NCBI GenBank assembly: GCA_001600415.1
Contig: BCJX01000011.1
Span: 179,029-243,028 of the forward strand
Direction of reading: 5' to 3'
DNA from: Pascua guehoae
Lineage: Eukaryota; Basidiomycota; Tremellomycetes; Trichosporonales; Trichosporonaceae
Length of the DNA: 64,000 nt
In this document: one piece after another, positions 55,503 through 64,000 of the stretch
How positions within the stretch are numbered: position 1 is the stretch's first letter
How the letters are laid out: the number at the start of each line of letters is the position of its first letter
Translations under genes and position numbers: made by a program
The notes under the pieces: model-generated
What the model was told of the DNA's origin: nothing
The model's database searches: none
The model's input: the letters and a program-made list of their open reading frames with translations, nothing else

Positions 55503-57507
55503 TTATGCAAGCACACGTGTGACGACACCGAGGACCTTTGTCTTTGCCTCACGGAGGAGAATGAGCTGGCCCTCCTTGACATACTCTGCGTGGCCGATAA
55601 ACTCAAACACGACCTTGGACCGGTCGCCAGTGCGTATGAGACCCGAGGGGTGGTCGAGGCTGACGATGCGGACGGTTTGGCGAATGGCGCCGCAGTGCAG
55701 CATGGCCGTGTACTTTGGCTGGATCGTGCTCGCGTGGTGCAGTACCATGACCATTCCCTCGAAGCGCTTTGCGGCCTTTGGCGGCGTCTCCGTCTTGGCT
55801 ACCAACACCATGCCTTTGCGGACTTGCGGACGACGTATTCGCTTGAGCGCGAGGCTGGAGGTTAGCCACGGTTTTGCAACAGAGGTCAAACTACTCACGC
55901 AACGCTCTGCCCCGCCTCGGCCAGGTCGACCTTTGCTCGTTTTCGCTCAATTGTCTTGACCGTTGTCGGGAGGAAGTGGCCGAGCGAGTCGGGGCCGAGC
56001 AGCACCGGGTCATTGGGCTTGACCCTACCGGCCGTGACCACCCCGCTGACGACAGTTCCCACGAACGGAACCGAGAACACGTCGCTGATCTGGAACTCGA
56101 ATGGCGCGTCTATAACATACCTCTCGTCGTTCTGAGACGATGGGAGGCAGTTGAGGAACGTGCGGAGGTTTGGGAGGTTTTGGCCAGTGACATTCGAGAC
56201 CATGAAAATGGGGCAGATTCTAGCGCAGGGTTAGCACTCTTCCTTCCTTCGTAGTGCTCTCAGCGCTCACCGGTTGCCGGACGACACCGGAGCCGTAAGG
56301 TTGCGCGCACAGTCGACCGCCTGGCGAGCATTGTCAACAAACACAGGCACCCGCCTGCACCCTGGGCTCTTGAGGACCTTGACGAGCATGTTGACCGTCT
56401 GCTCGAGAATGTTGGGCGGCGTCATGTCGGTCTGCGGGTCAGCAACGGCACTACTGGTAGTCTCAAAAAGACTCGTGCTCACCTTTGTGACGCAGACTGC
56501 TATGGGCACGTTGAGCGCGAGGGCGACACCAAGGTGCTCTTTGGACATGCCAATGAGGCCCGCGTTCCCGCCGACCATGAGCATGACATAGTCTGGCGCG
56601 CACCCCGAGAGTCCATAGAGCGTCGTCTTAAAGTAGCGCTCGTGACCCGCGAGGTCGATAAACGACACGACCTTGCTGGCGCGCTTGGTAATCTCCTCCC
56701 ATGTAAGCTTCTCGCGTTTGGTCCCTCCCGACTCGCTCTCGTGGTCTGGGAATATGGGCTGGCCCTTCGTCGAAAAGCCAAGGATCTCGCCACCGACCGA
56801 GCTGGTGCGCCCCGTCTCAATCTCGTGCGGGTGGCGGAAGAGCGCGATACGAGCCTTTCCACGCCCGTCATCGAGGCCGCCACGCGTCAGAACGCCGAGC
56901 GTCGTGCTCTTTCCCGCATCGACATTCCCGACCACCGCGACGCGCACCTCCATGACCTCCTCGACGCTCGCGGGGCGCAGCCGCACCATCCAGCACCCGT
57001 ACGGGCTGTCCTTGTTTGCGTCGTCGCGGTACAGCTCGGTCACCTCAGCCTTGATCGTCCCGCTCACAGTCTGCAGGCGGGACACGGCTGCGTCAAGCTG
57101 AGTGGCCGTGAGGGGCGAGCCGAGCTCCGACGAGTTGGCGGCGTCCTTTGGGTGTTTCCCGAGGGTGACAAACACCTCTCCATGGGCGCGGAGGAGCGCC
57201 GAAGCAAGGTGAGACCTGAGCTTCTCCTCGTCGCCATCCACAAGCAGCTCCTGCCATCAGCTACATCAACCAGCAGGTTCGGGCAGCTCACCTCTATCCT
57301 GACATCCTCCTCGACGTCCTCCTCCTCGGCCCTCGCCTGGCTCTCAGTGGCGAGCGGGGCCTCCTTGATCTCCACCTTGTCGACTTTGGTCTTGCGTTTG
57401 GACGCCTCGGCGGCGGCGTGCGCCTCACGCGCATCCTTTATTGCTTGTCGTTGCTTCTCGTGCGCAAACGTCTCAATCTCCGCCTGGAACGAGCGCAATG
57501 TCGTCAT
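55503..57507 (-). CDS. GTPBP1/2-like translational GTPase
   Basis: EF-Tu-like GTPase related to GTPBP1/Hbs1 proteins of ribosome rescue and mRNA quality control. Exons 57507-57292, 57250-56483, 56431-56271, 56219 to about 55895, then the last to 55503. G1 is 'GNVDAGKST', the switch region contains R-T-S-S-V-G-G-E-I-L-G-F, G3 is 'DLAGHERY'. G4 is formed only after splicing: exon 2 ends in V-C-V-T-K and exon 3 begins T-D, giving T-K-T-D. The second domain (F-E-F-Q-I-S-D-V-F-S-V-P-F-V-G-T-V-V-S-G) and the third (V-R-K-G-M-V-L-V) are beta-barrels typical of elongation factors. The N-terminal ~200 residues are charged and helical, as in GTPBP1. The frame is open upstream of ATG 57507 with a plausible K-Y-T-R-D-P-P-W-K-R-I-V, but no in-frame ATG was found there. 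Confidence 0.87.
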
Positions 57508-58497
57508 GTTGTCCACAATGCGCTTCCAGGGGGGGTCGCGAGTGTACTTGAGGCGGCCAGCTGAAACCTTTGCGGTGGCTCGGGCGCGGCTTGCGAGGGG
57601 TGCACTAGGGCAAAAGGGAAAGATGCGGAGAAGAGACAGGGTGGGCGAGCTGTTTATGTATTGTCGGTGAGGATGATGGATTGGGATTGTATCTGTCTAT
57701 GCGGTGTGGATCATGACGAGGGTGAGCGAGCTTGACGAGGGCGCGTCGGCGTCGAGTTACACTCGAGTCAAGGGTCACCCGTGCGCTCCAGATAGGATGC
57801 TGGGTCGTCATGGGTGGCCACATGCAAGTGGGGTAAGCCAATGAAACACGTTTATTTTGGTTCCGGGTGGCAACTGGTGCGGGGGTGAAGAGAGCCCGTG
57901 CGCTGTGCGCTCGCTGGTGGCCGCAAGCTGTATGGTGGTGTTTGAGAGATTTGCCACCCACTTGTCCATAGTTGGCATGTTTGCAGGCAATGCAGAGCAA
58001 GTATTTCGAGTCAAACGCAGCTAACGCGGGCCACACGTAAACTCGAGTAACAAAGTAAACGACGGGTGGCAAGACCCGAGCCGAAACAGATACTCTACAC
58101 TGCATGGGGTAGTCACCAGTGGCAAAAGGTCCTTCAACCAAGATGTCGTTGTGTCCCAGCCCCTCAACGCTTCACCTTCCTGCGGAGAGGACTGTAGCGA
58201 GTCTACTGTGAACTCGTTCTCTTGACCATCACCCACTGTACTCTTACTTTGTGTTATACGTACCTAGCACCGTGTTGACGAGAAATCGTTCGCACCCACG
58301 ACTCAACCTTTGACTGATCCTCTTCATACAACCCCAACCGCGACAATGACCAAAGCGAGATGCACCTCAAGCGAGACTGGGGATTCAAGGTCAGAGCACT
58401 AGTGCATTGGTAAAGCTCAAGTGGCCCAAACGATGCTGCGAGGCGGAGGGGGCGATCATTGGACCATTTCTAGCCACAAGACGCTTCGTGGCCGTCA
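57508..58497. other. Intergenic upstream of GTPBP1-like gene
   Basis: No protein gene is supported. Confidence 0.45.
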
Positions 58498-58581
58498 TCC
58501 GTTCTGGCGAAATTGGTATACGCGATGCATTTCTACTGCATTTCCTTGGCGGGAGTACAGGTTCGAGTCCTGTGGGCGGAG
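58498..58581 (+). tRNA. tRNA-like gene, class II fold, apparent anticodon UCU
   Basis: A full cloverleaf can be drawn. Acceptor 58498-58504 (TCCGTTC) pairs with 58574-58580 (GGGCGGA), with two G-T pairs, and a G discriminator. A box 'TGGCGAAATTGG' starts at position 8 (58505). D stem GCG/CGC. Anticodon stem ATGCA/TGCAT is perfect, with a 7-nt loop TTTCTAC, anticodon TCT at 58532-58534. Variable region is 15 nt (58542-58556) with a 3-bp stem TCC/GGA. T stem ACAGG/CCTGT, loop TTCGAGT. A T6 run at 58589-58594 is a Pol III stop. The long variable arm and Leu-like A box do not fit a normal tRNA-Arg. Could be a pseudo-tRNA. Confidence 0.72.
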
Positions 58582-58588
58582 CACAGCA

Positions 58589-58594
58589 TTTTTT
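58589..58594 (+). terminator. Pol III terminator of first tRNA-like gene
   Basis: Six T residues 8 nt after the discriminator base. Confidence 0.7.
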
Positions 58595-59033
58595 AGAGTG
58601 CTTGGTGCAACGGGATCAAGTCGAGAGCCATAAAGGTACGGTAGAAAGTGGGGAAGGAAGCGATCATGCTCGCGTGACGGGCGCAGGCACTAGTGGCATG
58701 GATGGTCGTAGCACTGGTAGTCTCCTCGTATTACTGACATGGGAGAGATTCATATTGACCTCTCAATGTTTTTGGGAGAGGGCAGGAAGAGGCATGACCC
58801 CGTCCACTGCGCTAACATCGGAGAGGAAAGGGGTACCCGTGGCGCGCTCTGGTTTGCAATGGCCTGTGGAGGAGAGAAAGGTAGATTGAGGGTACGCATG
58901 AAATCTACATGCATGCAGGCGGCCTTGGAGTGATATCCCTGCACTTGAATCTTGCCAGTGCATGCATGGGGTGTCAACGACAGAAGACGCTGAAAGGCGA
59001 CCGCGTGTCGGCTGTCAGGAACAATGGGTTTTC
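58595..59033. other. Spacer between the two tRNA-like genes
   Basis: No gene is supported. Some words such as 'GGTAG' and 'GCATGCA' recur without clear structure. Confidence 0.4.
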
Positions 59034-59130
59034 TCTGCTCTGGCGGAATAGGTAGACGCGGTGCACTTATGTGGTTGCCACTATACTGCACTTCCCACTG
59101 GGATTATGGGTTCGAGTCCTGTGGGCAGAG
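59034..59130 (+). tRNA. tRNA-like gene, class II fold with ~14-nt intron, apparent anticodon UAU
   Basis: Acceptor 59034-59040 (TCTGCTC) pairs with 59123-59129 (GGGCAGA); discriminator G at 59130. A box 'TGGCGGAATAGG' starts at 59041 and continues GTAGACGC, as in bacterial Leu tRNAs. D stem GCG/CGC. Anticodon stem GTGCA (59061-59065) and TGCAC (59087-59091) pair perfectly around 21 nt, i.e. a 7-nt loop plus about 14 nt. Anticodon TAT at 59068-59070, and intron sequence ATA (59083-59085) can pair with it, as in eukaryotic pre-tRNAs. Variable arm TCCC-ACT-GGGA is a 4-bp hairpin (59093-59103). T loop TTCGAGT. Terminator T4 at 59140-59143. Fold says class II, anticodon says Ile. Confidence 0.72.
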
Positions 59131-59139
59131 ACTGTATAC

Positions 59140-59143
59140 TTTT
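59140..59143 (+). terminator. Pol III terminator of second tRNA-like gene
   Basis: T4 run 10 nt after the discriminator base. Confidence 0.55.
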
Positions 59144-59601
59144 GTGGCCTCACGAACAGCTGACGGACAACGATGGGTCGATCGAGGGAGATGAGGTGAT
59201 GTTCTTGGGCGTGGGTATTGGTGGGGCTGTACCTGATGGGCCAATGAGCGCCGTGCTGTTCGGTAGGTGTATAGACCATTCCATGCGATGGTTGTCATCC
59301 TAAATCCCAGGGGGATGCTGGTATGCGTATGACTTGGTGTTACGGGGTTGTATTGCGACAATTGCAACACGATGTCAAAGACGGGGTCGAGTGCAAGTGC
59401 CACGGTGCCACCCTTGATAACGAGGGAAGTGGTGCCACACGGCCATGTCCGACGATAGGCTCGGCAACTAACCCGCTCAGGACACTCAGCCGTCAAGTCG
59501 GCCAACAAGACTAACCCAATACGCCATCGGCAAGATACATAGCATGTAGCGCCTGTCACCATTCTTGCATCCTCTCTCTCATCCACCACTCCCAATTCGC
59601 C
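59144..59601. other. Intergenic upstream of the M20 peptidase gene
   Basis: No gene is supported; presumably holds the M20 peptidase promoter. Confidence 0.45.
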
Positions 59602-61732
59602 ATGAAACCGGAGAAAGACGACTCGGCGGCCACAGACGCTCTCCGGCCACCTGTACAGGCCGCGCCACGGATGCGCAAGCGGGACAGGATTGCGCTCTTC
59701 CTCATAAGCACCGTCTGGCTCGTTCTCCTGTTCACGGCCACCAACTTCGTGCCTGTCTTCAAGGCAGTGATCAAGAACGGCGGGTTCCGTGGCCTCCCAC
59801 CCGACCTTGGCATCGATTTGGACAATAGCATCCAGGGCCACAAACACAAACACAAACATGGCGGGCACGGAAAACTCACCTGCCCCACACAGCCGGCCGC
59901 CCTGCACCCCCCTCAGCGTATCGAGTGGACAGACGAGCTGCGCGGGTCGAGCATCGAAAAGTTCCAGCAGGCTGTTCAGATCCCCACGCAGTCGTACGAC
60001 GACAATGGCGAGCCGGGCGAGGACGAACGGTGGGCGCCGTTTGAAGACTTTAAGCGGTGGCTCGCGGACGCGTTCCCGACCGCGTGGAATGCCGCGCATG
60101 TCGAGTTTATCAACAGTAAGTGGGGCAAGCGAGATGTGGATGGAAAGGGCATGGTGTTTTGTTGAAGATGCGTATATCTGTGATGTGCGGGGTTTTCCAA
60201 GTCTACACAGCTGACAGCAGCACTTGGCATTCTGGCGACGTTTGAGGGCTCGGACCCGTCCCTCAAGCCCCTCCTCCTGTGAGTCTCGCCGCTGCTGGCA
60301 AATACCACTACTAACTGCAGAATGTCCCACTACGACGTCGTGCCCGTCCCCGAGTCGACGTATGATCGCTGGACGTACCCGCCCTTCAGCGCCGAGCAGG
60401 CCGACGGCTACATTTGGGGCCGCGGCGCGGCAGACGACAAGACACTGCTCGTCGCGCAGTGGGAGGCTATTACGTATCTCCTCGAGCACGGGTTCCAGCC
60501 GCGCCGCACGCTCATCCTGAGCCATGGGTTTGACGAGGAGGAGGTCTTTGCGCGCCGCGGGCAGGGACAGATTGCGCCGTTCCTCGAGCGCCGGTATGGC
60601 AAGGATGGGCTGCTCATGGTCATTGACGAGGGCGGGAGCGGGATCGACGACGTAAGTGATACTCGCTCTAGGTCGGACGTCGCTGATCGTGGCGCAGTGG
60701 TACGGGACCCCGTTCGCTATGCCGGGTATGGGCGAGAAGGGGTATCTCGACATGAAGATCAGCGTCGGCACTGACGGTGGGGTAAGTCGGGCTTGTGATT
60801 AGGAGGCGTAGCACTAGCACCTGACACTTAGCACTCGTCTGTGCCGCCTGTGTACACCGGCATCGGGATCATGTCGCAGCTCGTGGCGGCGCTCGAGGAC
60901 CACCCGTTCGAGAGCAAGCTCACTACCGAATCGCCCGTGCTCACACAACTGATGTGCGGCGCGGCGCACGCGCCGTCGTTCCCGCACAAGATGACAAAGG
61001 CGCTCAAGAAGGGTCCCAAGGGGTGGGACAAGGTGGCGTCGACGGTGGCGGCCGAAAACGCCTACTCCAAGGCGCTGGTGGGCACGACCATTGCGGTCGA
61101 CGTCGTCAACGGCGGAATCAAGGACAATGCCCTGCCCGAGCTCACGACTGCACTCGTCAACTTCCGCATCGACTTTAGCGAATCCCTCTCGAGCACACAA
61201 CGCCACGTCGCGCGCGTCATGCACAAGGTTGCGGATAAGCACGGGCTAAAGTTTTCCGCGTGGAAGAATGCCACGCAGGAAGAGCTCGGTGGGCGGTTCG
61301 TGGCGCTCGAGGTGTTTGGTCTCCCACTCGAGCCGGCACCAAACACGCCCGACCACGGCGGCGTCTGGGAAGTGTTTGCGGGTACCCTCAAGGCGGTCAT
61401 TCCGGGCAAGGATGGAAAGGAGCGTATCGTCACGCCCAGCGCCTCGACGTGAGTAGACACCGAGCTATGACGTGGTCCTGCGCCCAGCCTCGCACCTACG
61501 TGTACTCCCTGCCCAGACCACAATTTCAACACTCGCACTGACACCCAGCGGCAACACGGACTGCAAGATGTACTACAACCTGACCAAAAACGTGTACCGC
61601 TTTTCTGCGAGCGGAGATTCGGCCAACATTCACACAGTCGACGAACGCGCCAGCGTCCAGGACCACTTCCAGATTGTCGACTGGGTGCATGCCATCATCC
61701 AGAATGCCGACGCGTACGAGGGCGACGAGTGA
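59602..61732 (+). CDS. CPS1: M20 metallopeptidase, carboxypeptidase S-like (vacuolar)
   Basis: Releases C-terminal residues from peptides in the vacuole. About six exons; the first ends at 60115 (I-N joined to T-L-G-I-L-A-T-F). A cytosolic N-terminus of 25 residues precedes one membrane anchor ('IALFLISTVWLVLLFTATNF'), so it is a type II protein like yeast Cps1. A His-rich spacer follows (H-K-H-K-H-K-H-G-G-H-G). M20 signatures are 'EGSDPSLKPLLLMSHYDVVPV' (metal His and catalytic Asp), W-G-R-G-A-A-D-D-K (bridging Asp), 'GFDEEEVFARRG' (general-base Glu and metal Glu), and the dimerisation domain beginning D-G-G-H-S-S-V-P-P. The end has 'GNTDCKMYYNLTKNVYRF' with N-glycosylation sequons. Each catalytic residue is present, so the enzyme is probably active. 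Confidence 0.9.
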
Positions 61733-62274
61733 AGGGCCTGGCTCGCTAGGGTAGACCGCTGCCACACTAGCGAGCGTCTCCGTGTCATGGATCTTGTAGT
61801 TGGCCCATGCTGTTTGGGGACGTGCGTCAGTGGTATGTAACGCAGTAGAGCAGTGGTGCAATGTACCGGATACAGAATACATGCGATGAGACGGACTGTG
61901 GTACAGGACGGAGCAGTACACGTCGCCGGGTGGCGTAATGTGGCCACTGTCCCTGGTCTGGGCATCGCCGAACGAGCACAACAAATGTCGGATACACGGT
62001 TTAGCGCCAACTGTCCAGGCAGTGTTGATTCTCGTCAACGCAATCGGATCCTTGCAGTCATTGAGATCGGCCAGCCAGGCCAGGCTGTAGGCCGTCCTGG
62101 CTCCACGATACCCAGTATGATGGAGCGAGTACGACACATCGACCAAACGGTGTAAAAGCGGCTGTCCAGGCAGTGGCAATTCTCATCAGTGCAGTATAGC
62201 ACTGACAGATGACCGGAATGCGCCAGGCAAACCACGCTACAGGCCACCGTGCCCGAGGCGCACACTGTAGGCCA
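61733..62274. other. Intergenic, convergent 3' ends
   Basis: Sits between convergent genes. A degenerate direct repeat is visible: 'ACTGTCCAGGCAGTG' near 62007 and 'GCTGTCCAGGCAGTG' near 62160, each followed by TTGATTCTC/GCAATTCTC-like sequence. Confidence 0.5.
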
Positions 62275-63531
62275 TCAAGACGAAGGTGTGGTGTGCCGCG
62301 CCTGATTCGTGTGGGAGGCATAGACGTGCTCGCCAACACGCTCAATGTACTGTCGGTGTGAGAGGAATGTGATCTTCTTCGCTGCCTCTTTCATTTCGTC
62401 CCTGCCGATGATGTACTGGTCCCGTTCCCGTCCGAGGGCATTGAGAAAGCAGCGCCGGATGGCCTGCGCGGGGGACTCGGGGGGGCGAACCCTATATCCG
62501 AAGCGGGGGACGTCGAGGCCGAGCCAGCGTGGATCGAGCTCGTGCAGTCCGACGAGCGTGAGGGAGGACTGGTTGCCGTGGCCCCAGAGGTGCATGCCGG
62601 CGTCGCAGCTCAGCCAAGCGCAGATACCCATCGGGTGTATTGCCTTTTTGTAGTGTTTGAGCCGGTTGGACCTGGGCCTGACGCCGGGGGGTGTCTTTTC
62701 GGTGAAGATGATGACCATGTCGCAGGTTTTAGGAATGGCGTGGGTGATAATGTTGGCGCGCGGGAGCCACTCCTTTGTGGGGTCAATCTCGACGTTGACA
62801 ATGTACCGCCGTATCGCGACTCCGACATGCCAGTCGCGCAGGCGCGGCGTGAGCGCTGTCGCCACCCAGTTGCAGTGCGGAATAAACCCCGTCGACACAC
62901 ATACGTCGTGCGCCTTGATCGGCGGGTTGCCCAGGTACGTCCTATTCGCGGCGTTGAGCAGGATGCGTACCATGGCAAGCTTTGGAAACTTGTAGTAGAA
63001 TGCGAGCTCGAGACGCTTCAGCCACTCGGTCCGTGCAAGTGATGGGTCCTCGTCGTCCCCCGTGCCGTACAATTCCACCACGCGCACACGCCGCAGTACC
63101 GCACGCACACTCTCGGGCACGCCCACGGCAGGATTAAAGCTCGAGGGGACAGGCGCCCGCGAGCACGCCAGATGTACCTGGTTGTTCCGCCCGATCGTCA
63201 CCGTGATGGACCGGTACAGCTCGGCGTCGGCTCGCGTCTTCATCGCCTTGCAGGTCAGACGCCACGCGCGGAGCGTTTCATGGTCGCAAGAGGCCATAAT
63301 CGCCTCGATGATGTGGGGATACGCCGTGTGGTCGACCCCAGAGGTCGGAATGGTTGAGGCACGAGTCGCATCCGGGTCCGTCGCGTCGGCGTCCGTCGCG
63401 ACGCGCTCGGGTTTCACGTCGGCATTGCCAGACTTGAGCGCGGCACCTCCCGTCGAGCGGCTGTCGATGTTGGGTGCAACCTCGGTGACGCGTCCCCGGA
63501 CGCGCCTGCGTTTTGTGGGTCGTCGGGTCAT
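62275..63531 (-). CDS. F-box-like protein, paralogue of 32630-33877
   Basis: A single exon of 418 residues, ATG at 63531-63529, stop at 62277-62275. The N-terminus is basic (M-T-R-R-P-T-K-R-R-R-V-R-G-R) and could be a nuclear localisation signal. The F-box-like part reads A-Y-P-H-I-I-E-A-I-M-A-S-C-D-H-E-T-L-R-A then W-R-L-T-C-K-A-M-K-T-R-A-D. As in the other copy, an 'S-I-T-V-T-I-G-R' strand and a Pro-flanked domain follow. Other recurring features are V-R-V-V-E-L-Y-G (compare M-R-I-V-D-V-H-I) and a late helical region. Sequence identity between the two is low outside these, so duplication is old. Role as an SCF adaptor is inferred from the family. Confidence 0.7.
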   Translation of the reverse strand: MTRRPTKRRRVRGRVTEVAPNIDSRSTGGAALKSGNADVKPERVATDADATDPDATRASTIPTSGVDHTAYPHIIEAIMASCDHETLRAWRLTCKAMKTRADAELYRSITVTIGRNNQVHLACSRAPVPSSFNPAVGVPESVRAVLRRVRVVELYGTGDDEDPSLARTEWLKRLELAFYYKFPKLAMVRILLNAANRTYLGNPPIKAHDVCVSTGFIPHCNWVATALTPRLRDWHVGVAIRRYIVNVEIDPTKEWLPRANIITHAIPKTCDMVIIFTEKTPPGVRPRSNRLKHYKKAIHPMGICAWLSCDAGMHLWGHGNQSSLTLVGLHELDPRWLGLDVPRFGYRVRPPESPAQAIRRCFLNALGRERDQYIIGRDEMKEAAKKITFLSHRQYIERVGEHVYASHTNQARHTTPSS

Positions 63532-64000
63532 AACTACTGTTGGTCAACAAAGGCACGAGTGGTAGGAAGAGATACTCTAGGACCGAGACCTAAGCCACAT
63601 ACGTCGTGGCTCTGGATGCTCACAATTCGATTACGTAAATCAATTGACCCCCTTTGTCCGGCGTTTGGCTCGACGTGCCTGTCTTCCCCCTTGCCTTCCC
63701 CTGGCGCGTCACACAAGCTAAATTAGGCTCAGACGCCGAACTGTGTCATTGAGGCACCATTTCCAGTGGCAGTGGCAGTGGCGGCCTGGATGCTGCGCCG
63801 ATTGAGCAGATAGCCGCTGCCCGTCGTCTTGGCAACCTATCCATCCGCTCCCGAATGTGACCGCGGGGCGCTGCACGACATGTCAGGTGACGCCGACGAC
63901 GTCTGGGGCCGATACGGCGGCCCGAGAGCTGCATCCAACAAAGGACGGCTTGTGGGTTGTATGGCTGACCATAAATACGACTCACAGTCGTTCGAGTGGC
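63532..64000. other. Right-edge intergenic sequence
   Basis: Upstream region of the F-box-like gene. No gene is supported before the window ends. Confidence 0.4.

Noticed and set aside
59104..60771. Minus-strand frame of 555 codons over the tRNA-like gene and M20 exons
   Set aside because: Crosses introns and splice sites of the M20 gene and has no domain; antisense artefact.
1..64000. Transposable elements
   Set aside because: No reverse transcriptase, integrase or transposase motif, and no long terminal or inverted repeats found by eye; small non-autonomous elements cannot be excluded.

Overview
The window looks like nuclear DNA of a GC-rich basidiomycete yeast, most likely Tremellomycetes and probably Trichosporonales. 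The evidence is many short GT-AG introns (typically 34-80 nt, with CTNAC-like branch sites), multi-exon genes on both strands, C/T-rich leaders, and core eukaryotic genes (THO2, RAD17, GPC1, carboxypeptidase S). No ribosomal RNA gene, CRISPR array, transposase or reverse transcriptase was seen. A 120-nt run of N (27227-27346) is an assembly gap.

Layout. 1-6219 (-): the THO2 subunit of the THO complex, with an Arg/Asp-rich tail that runs off the left edge. 7648-11641 (+): a very acidic, membrane-anchored orphan protein. 12653-15329 (+): checkpoint clamp loader RAD17, 11 exons. 15803-19543 (+): an M1 aminopeptidase with an in-frame upstream exon that adds a presequence-like N-terminus. 19.5-24.2 kb: a gene-free tract with a composite satellite and several unrelated short tandem repeats. 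24216-25838 (+): a disordered Ser/Pro-rich protein. 27531-28385 (+): a small orphan protein.

28.4-38.6 kb is more accessory in character: a pair of secreted Cys-rich defensin-like genes (29604, apparently frame-disrupted; 31477, intact), an F-box-like protein (32630-33877) and a DAL5-type MFS permease (35093-36931). 39-57.5 kb is enriched for membrane proteins: a small orphan (39038), a YTP1-like membrane protein (40073-42251, -), a TLC-like membrane protein (42889-44456, -), a UBL-containing HERP/Usa1-like protein (46809-49006, -), an ADIP/SSX2IP-like coiled-coil protein (49694-52238, +), glycerophosphocholine acyltransferase GPC1 (52383-54906, -) and a GTPBP1-like translational GTPase (55503-57507, -).

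58.5-59.1 kb holds two tRNA-like genes with a long variable arm (class II fold) and a bacterial/organellar Leu-like A box, but with apparent anticodons UCU and UAU. This is the most unusual thing in the window. The right end has a carboxypeptidase S-like M20 peptidase (59602-61732, +) and a second F-box-like protein (62275-63531, -). The genes form no operon; the only shared themes are ER/vacuole membrane functions at 40-62 kb and a locally duplicated secreted-peptide family.
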